Part shown: in pieces, positions 6,273-10,013 of the stretch
Layout of the letters: the number at the start of each line of letters is the position of its first letter
Numbering within the stretch: the first letter of the stretch is position 1
Origin: Myxococcales bacterium
Lineage (GTDB): Bacteria; Myxococcota; Bradymonadia; UBA7976; UBA1532
Length of the DNA stretch: 10,013 nt
NCBI GenBank assembly: GCA_020430675.1
Contig: JAGQJJ010000086.1
Coordinates: forward strand, 1 to 10,013
Direction of reading: 5' to 3'
The notes under the pieces: model-generated
What the model was told of the DNA's origin: nothing
Databases searched by the model: none
Seen by the model: only the letters and a program-made list of their open reading frames with translations
Program-made: the position numbers and the translations under genes

Positions 6273-7393
6273 TGGGCACCCTTTGCGGCGCTGGCGCGCT
6301 CGCCCTGGGGCTGATCGCCGCGGGCTGCGCCGAGGATGCGGCATCGAGCGAACCGCCGCCGGTCGCCGATGCGGCGACGCCGGATCAAGGCGTGTTGTTG
6401 GACGCGACGGTCCATGACATGGCGGTTGCGCCGGATGTCGCGATCGCCGACGAAGCGTTGCTCGACGCGGCCGCGGATGCGGCAGCCGACGCGGCGCCGC
6501 TCGATGCGGCGATCGTGGACGCAGCGGCGGTCGATGCGGCGCTGCCGGCGGTCGACCCGCTGACCGTGCCGCTCGGGCCCAGCAACGGGTTTGGCCCGGC
6601 GGCGCGGGTTTCGCTGCTCGACATCCCCGAGACGCCCGAAGAGGCGCGCCACGCCGGCTGCCTGGTGCACGGCGCGCTCGCCGGCAGCGGGCCCCATAAT
6701 CTGCTTCTGCTCGCCGGTGGCTCGCTGGTCGATCAGGTGCGGGCCAACCGCCAGGGCCGCGTCGAGATGGTGCTGCTGCTGCGCGCTCGCGGCTGGGCTG
6801 AGGGCGCGACGGCCGCGGAGCTGGAGACCGTCGACCTCGATTTTCTGGGCGGCGATCAGGATCCGGCGCTGGCGTTCCTCGCGCGGCGCTCGGGCTTTGT
6901 GGACGGCGATCCAGCCGCGCCGGGCGTGGTGTCGTTTGCCGAGACGTTTGTCGACCGCGGCTGGCTCGACTCCGACCTGATCGACTTCTCGCTGCCGGTC
7001 AGCTTCCTCAACAGTCCGCCGGTGCTGTTGCGGCTTGAGTCGACGCGCATCACCGGGCAGATCGCCGCCGAGGCGCCCGGTTTTCGCCTGGTCGAAGGCA
7101 CGATCGCCGGTTACCTGACCACGGCGACGGCGACGATCATGGTCGAAGACGTGAAGGCGCTGTGCGCCGAAGACCCGCCGCCGGCCATCTGCGCGCTGAT
7201 CGGCGGGCAGATCGATCGGCCGACCGAAGAGTTGGTCGGGCTGATCATGGGCATCGTGGGCGGCGCCGACGTGCACTTCGCCGATGGCCGGCCCGGGCCT
7301 TGCGACCCCGAGGTCGAGGGCGACTGCAACGCGATGGCGGCGTGTTTTGTGTTCGAGGCCGAGCCGGCGGTGATCAGCGGCGTCTCGGAGTGA
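6269..7393 (+). CDS. Asp/Ala-rich secreted lipoprotein, unknown function
   Basis: Predicted lipoprotein of 374 aa. Residues 1-19 form a signal peptide with a hydrophobic core and a lipobox-like end LIAAGC, giving Cys20 as the lipidated residue. Residues about 21-100 form a low-complexity linker of DAA/DAAxxDA units, a style common in myxobacterial and bradymonad surface lipoproteins; five copies of GATGCGGC underlie it. From about residue 100 on is a globular domain I do not recognise. It has several cysteines, including ALCAEDPPPAIC and, near the C-terminus, GPCDPE...GDCNAMAAC, which suggests disulfides outside the cytoplasm. ATG 6269 is preferred over ATG 6272: GGAG (6257-6260) sits 8 nt upstream and it overlaps the DUF2007 stop as ATGA. 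The stop abuts the nqrM stop on the other strand. Export is fairly certain; function is open. Confidence 0.85.
   Translation: MMGTLCGAGALALGLIAAGCAEDAASSEPPPVADAATPDQGVLLDATVHDMAVAPDVAIADEALLDAAADAAADAAPLDAAIVDAAAVDAALPAVDPLTVPLGPSNGFGPAARVSLLDIPETPEEARHAGCLVHGALAGSGPHNLLLLAGGSLVDQVRANRQGRVEMVLLLRARGWAEGATAAELETVDLDFLGGDQDPALAFLARRSGFVDGDPAAPGVVSFAETFVDRGWLDSDLIDFSLPVSFLNSPPVLLRLESTRITGQIAAEAPGFRLVEGTIAGYLTTATATIMVEDVKALCAEDPPPAICALIGGQIDRPTEELVGLIMGIVGGADVHFADGRPGPCDPEVEGDCNAMAACFVFEAEPAVISGVSE
6335..6540 (+). repeat. Degenerate GATGCGGC (Asp-Ala) repeat inside the lipoprotein gene
   Basis: The octamer GATGCGGC occurs at 6335, 6368, 6476, 6503 and 6533, always encoding Asp-Ala-Ala or similar, among further GACGCGGC-like variants. 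It encodes the flexible spacer behind the lipid anchor. Such repeats can change length by slippage or recombination. Confidence 0.6.
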
Positions 7394-7645
7394 TCACTCG
7401 TAGATGATGACGCCTGAGGTGGTCGTGCGCGGCGTCAGCGTGACGCGGGGCGCCTCGTCATCGACGTCCTTGCCGCGCCCGGGCAGCGCGCAGGCGCCTT
7501 TCTGACCCTGTTCGATGCACATGCAGTCACCGGTGGCGAGCCCGCCACACGAGCCCTTGAGCGGCTTGCCGCGGAAGATGACCCCAATGGCCATGACGAG
7601 CATGAGGAGGGCAAAAAGGCCAACGGTCGCGAGCATGGTCTCCAT
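7394..7645 (-). CDS. nqrM: Na+-NQR maturation protein NqrM
   Basis: Small membrane protein of 83 aa needed to assemble Na+-translocating NADH:quinone oxidoreductase; the family (DUF539) is thought to help deliver iron to the NqrD/NqrE centre. One transmembrane helix (about 5-24) is followed by the family signature GVIFRGKPLKGSCGGLA with Cys33 in the essential position, then Cys41, Cys43 and Cys52. The tail after Cys52 is about 30 residues, charged then Thr-rich, and shows no motif I know. The start ATG (7645) follows GGAGGAGAG; only 11 nt separate it from the apbE stop. It is the last gene of the nqr operon, and its stop directly abuts the stop of the convergent lipoprotein gene. The call is sure. 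Confidence 0.93.
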   Translation of the reverse strand: METMLATVGLFALLMLVMAIGVIFRGKPLKGSCGGLATGDCMCIEQGQKGACALPGRGKDVDDEAPRVTLTPRTTTSGVIIYE

Positions 7646-7656
7646 GTCTCTCCTCC

Positions 7657-8751
7657 TCAGTTCGAAGCCGCGGCGGCGCGCAAGGCGGCAAACGGCGCGG
7701 TGGCGCGCTCGGTGAAGCGCCCATCGGTCTCACGCACGATGAACAGCGCGGCGAGGCCCTGCTGTTCCGCGAGCGCCAGGCCCTCGTCGGGGCCGAGCAC
7801 GTTGAGCGCGGTGGCGAGGCCGTCGGCGGTCATGCAGGTCGGGGCGATGACGCTCACCGAGGCCAGGCGATGGGCGATGGGCCGCCCGGTGCGCGGGTCG
7901 ATGGTGTGCGAGAGGCGCACGCCGTCCTTCTCGTAGAAGTTGCGGTAATCGCCCGAGGTGGCCAGCGCGCCGCCGTCGAGGGCGATGATCTCCTGGATGT
8001 CGCGGGCGTTTTCGTCGGGCTTCTCGATGCCCACCCGCCAGGTCTGGCCGTCGCCGTTCTTGCCGGCGACGCGCACCTCGCCGCCGATCTCGACCAGGAA
8101 GTCGCCATGGCCCCGATGTTCGAGCACCGCGGCGACGCGGTCGACGCCATGGCCCTTGGCGATGGCCGAGAGGTCGACGTAGACGTCGGCGCGGGCCTTG
8201 CGGACCGTGCCGGTCGCGTCATCAAAGCTGAGCTTGTCGGGCCCCACGCGCGCGCGCAGGCCGCTGAGGGTGGCCTCGTCGGGCGGGGTGTGCTCGCCGC
8301 CCGGGCCAAAGCCCCAGGCGTTGACCAGCGGGCCGACGGTGATGTCGAAGGCGCCGCCGCTGAGCTTGTTGATGCGCAAGGCCTCGGCGATGACCAGCCG
8401 CAGCGCCTCGGAGGCCGGCTGCGGGTCGGTGCTCTCGCTCTGGTTGAGGCGCGACAGCTCCGAGGTCTTGCGCCAGGTCGACATCTGGTCGTTGACCGCT
8501 TCAAGCTCGGCGTCGATGGCCGCGCCGAGCGCGTTTTCGTCGGCGGGGCTCAGCGCCGGGCCGGCGATCTTGACGGTGTAGGTGGTGCCCATGGTCGCGC
8601 CGCGAAACGCGGTGACGGTGCGCGCCGCTGGCGGTTCGTTGTCGGGCCGGCGCAGGTAGAGGGCAAAAAAGAGGCCGACGACAAAGAGGGCCGGCAGCAC
8701 GAACCGGCGGAAGGCGCCGGGGCCTTCGCCAGCGGCCGGCGGGGGGGACAC
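7657..8751 (-). CDS. apbE: FAD:protein FMN transferase ApbE
   Basis: Transfers FMN from FAD to a Ser/Thr of target proteins; within an nqr operon the targets are NqrB and NqrC. It is 364 aa, the usual family size. An N-terminal hydrophobic segment (about 17-33) makes it a membrane-anchored, periplasm-facing enzyme; there is no lipobox Cys. Family motifs in order: MGTTYTVK (54-61), MSTWRKTSELSRLN (90-103), GGAFDITVGPLVNAWGFG (132-149), VDLSAIAKGHGVD (192-204), EIGGEVRVAG (221-230), ATSGDYRNFYE (264-274), SHTIDPRTG (281-289) and TADGLATALNVLG (308-320), with D310/T314 in the Mg-binding loop. The GTG start at 8751 lies only 7 nt after the nqrF stop and has no clear ribosome binding site of its own, so translational coupling is likely; the exact start is less sure than the family. 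Confidence 0.95.
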   Translation of the reverse strand: MSPPPAAGEGPGAFRRFVLPALFVVGLFFALYLRRPDNEPPAARTVTAFRGATMGTTYTVKIAGPALSPADENALGAAIDAELEAVNDQMSTWRKTSELSRLNQSESTDPQPASEALRLVIAEALRINKLSGGAFDITVGPLVNAWGFGPGGEHTPPDEATLSGLRARVGPDKLSFDDATGTVRKARADVYVDLSAIAKGHGVDRVAAVLEHRGHGDFLVEIGGEVRVAGKNGDGQTWRVGIEKPDENARDIQEIIALDGGALATSGDYRNFYEKDGVRLSHTIDPRTGRPIAHRLASVSVIAPTCMTADGLATALNVLGPDEGLALAEQQGLAALFIVRETDGRFTERATAPFAALRAAAASN

Positions 8752-8758
8752 AGCCGGC

Positions 8759-9985
8759 TCAGCCGCCGAAGTCGTCGAGCGCGATGTTCTCCGGCTCGAC
8801 GCCCAGGTTGGTCAGCATGTTGATGACCGCGGTGTTCATCATGGGCGGGCCGCAGAGGTAGTACTCGACGTCTTCGGGCGCCGGGTGGTCCTTGAGGTAC
8901 TGCTGGAAGACCACCGTGTGAATGAACCCGGTGAAGCCCTTCCAGTTGTCCTCAGGCAGCGGCTCGGAGAGCGCGAGGTACCACGTGAAGTTCTCGTTGT
9001 CGGCCTGGATGCGGTCGAAGTGGTCGACGTAGAACGCTTCGCGCAGGCTCCGGGCGCCATACCAGAACGTCACCTTGCGGTGCGTGTGGATGCGGTGGAA
9101 CTGGTCGAAGATATGCGAGCGCATCGGCGCCATGCCGGCGCCACCGCCGATGAAAACCATCTCGTTGTCGGTGTCTTTGGCGAAGAACTCGCCGAAGGGG
9201 CCCGAGATGGTGACCGGATCGCCCGGGCGCAGGCCGAAGATGAAGGACGACATCTTGCCCGGGGGCAGGTGCGGCTGACGCGGCGGCGGCGACGCGATGC
9301 GCACGTTGAGCATGATGATGCCGTGCTCCTCGGGGTAGTTTGCCATCGAGTAGGCCCGGGTGACCGTCTCGTCGACGACCGAGGTGAACTGCCACATGTT
9401 GAAGCGATCCCAGTCCTCGCGGAAGCGCTCCTCGATGATGAAGTCCTTGTAGTGCACCGTGTGCGGCGGGCACTCGATCTGGATGTAGCCGCCGGCGCGG
9501 AACGGGACGGCTTCGCCTTCGGGCAGGTTGAGCACCAGCTCCTTGATGAAGGTCGCCACGTTGTGGTTCGAGCGCGTGGTGCACTCCCACTTGCGCACGC
9601 TGAAGATCTCGGGTTCGACCTCGATCTCGAGGTCCTGCTTGACCTTCACCTGGCACGAGAGCCGGCAGCCCTCGCGGGCTTCGCCGCGGTTGATGAAGCC
9701 CGTCTCGGTGGGCAGCATCGCGCCGCCGCCCGAGTGCACGTGCACCTTGCACACGCCGCAGGAGCCCATGCCGCCGCAGGCCGACGGGATGAAGATTTTC
9801 TGTGCGGCCAGGGTGTTGAGCAGGTTGCCGCCGGCCTCCACCTTCAGCGCGTTGGACTTGTCGCCGTTGATGATGATGGTGACTTCGCCGCTGCTGACCA
9901 GCCGAGCCTTGGCAAAAAGCAGCACCAAGACCAGGGCGAGCACGACGAAGAGGAAGATGGCGACGCCGAGCAGGATGGTTTCCAT
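8759..9985 (-). CDS. nqrF: Na+-translocating NADH:quinone reductase subunit F
   Basis: Electron-input subunit of the Na+-NQR respiratory pump: oxidises NADH through FAD and passes electrons to a 2Fe-2S cluster. It is 408 aa, the same length as the Vibrio protein. One N-terminal transmembrane helix (about 4-25) is followed by a ferredoxin domain with cluster ligands Cys70, Cys76, Cys79 and Cys111, the same numbering as in Vibrio cholerae. Next comes a ferredoxin-NADP reductase-type module with the FAD motif RAYS (210-213), [11 protein letters not shown] (280-290) in the NADH-binding part, CGPPMMN (378-384) and a C-terminal DDFGG. The start ATG is preceded by GGAGGA at a 5-nt spacer and sits 16 nt after the nqrE stop. 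All redox-site residues are present, so it should be functional. Confidence 0.98.
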   Translation of the reverse strand: METILLGVAIFLFVVLALVLVLLFAKARLVSSGEVTIIINGDKSNALKVEAGGNLLNTLAAQKIFIPSACGGMGSCGVCKVHVHSGGGAMLPTETGFINRGEAREGCRLSCQVKVKQDLEIEVEPEIFSVRKWECTTRSNHNVATFIKELVLNLPEGEAVPFRAGGYIQIECPPHTVHYKDFIIEERFREDWDRFNMWQFTSVVDETVTRAYSMANYPEEHGIIMLNVRIASPPPRQPHLPPGKMSSFIFGLRPGDPVTISGPFGEFFAKDTDNEMVFIGGGAGMAPMRSHIFDQFHRIHTHRKVTFWYGARSLREAFYVDHFDRIQADNENFTWYLALSEPLPEDNWKGFTGFIHTVVFQQYLKDHPAPEDVEYYLCGPPMMNTAVINMLTNLGVEPENIALDDFGG

Positions 9986-10001
9986 CGGTCTCCTCCCCGC
10001 C

Positions 10002-10013
10002 TCAGAGCTGGAT
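10002..10013 (-). CDS. nqrE: End of Na+-NQR subunit E (last three codons)
   Basis: On the minus strand the edge reads ATC CAG CTC TGA, that is Ile-Gln-Leu-stop. NqrE proteins commonly end in FSGIQL or FSGVQL, and nqrE normally precedes nqrF, so this is almost certainly its C-terminus. The rest lies outside the window. It rests on three codons plus gene order. Confidence 0.6.

Noticed and set aside
5906..7276. Minus-strand 456-codon open frame
   Set aside because: Antisense to the DUF2007 and lipoprotein genes, both supported by motifs and signals; the product is an Arg/His/Gln-rich shadow.
7870..8823. Plus-strand 317-codon open frame
   Set aside because: Antisense to apbE, whose family motifs are all on the minus strand.

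Overview
The window is very GC-rich. Its genes show strong G/C bias at third codon positions, so many long antisense open frames are only shadows. The mix of genes suggests a Myxococcota/Bradymonadota-type (former Deltaproteobacteria) bacterium: a large TIR-nSTAND signalling protein, a lipoprotein with an Asp-Ala-rich linker, an orphan membrane histidine kinase, and a Na+-NQR operon. The assignment rests on gene style only. I see no tRNA, rRNA, CRISPR array or insertion sequence.

Layout. (1) 1-1529, minus strand: 5' part of a TIR + nSTAND1 NTPase gene that runs off the left edge; it starts with TTG and has unusual residues at key TIR and P-loop positions. (2) A 120-bp divergent gap, then a plus-strand pair: a 656-aa fusion of a class I isoprenyl-diphosphate-synthase-like domain with a squalene-cyclase-like alpha-toroid (1650-3620), and a six-TM histidine kinase (3607-5067) that overlaps it by 14 nt. 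(3) 5068-5957: mostly non-coding, holding a well-supported 41-codon minus-strand gene (5257-5382), an unusually AT-rich promoter-like island (about 5500-5640) and a set of overlapping inverted repeats (5732-5856). (4) A plus-strand pair: DUF2007 plus zinc ribbon (5958-6272) and an Asp/Ala-rich lipoprotein (6269-7393), coupled through ATGA. (5) A minus-strand nqr operon end: last codons of nqrE, then nqrF, apbE and nqrM, stopping exactly where the lipoprotein gene stops (TGA|TCA).

How the genes work together. The right-hand genes form a coherent respiratory module. NqrF takes electrons from NADH into Na+-NQR, ApbE attaches FMN to the NqrB/NqrC subunits, and NqrM is a maturation factor for the complex. 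The most interesting part is the left-hand pair: an isoprenoid enzyme of unusual architecture, translationally coupled to a membrane sensor kinase. This recalls the ComQ/ComP logic (isoprenoid-modified signal plus membrane kinase), but no pheromone precursor or response regulator is visible, so a signalling role is inference.
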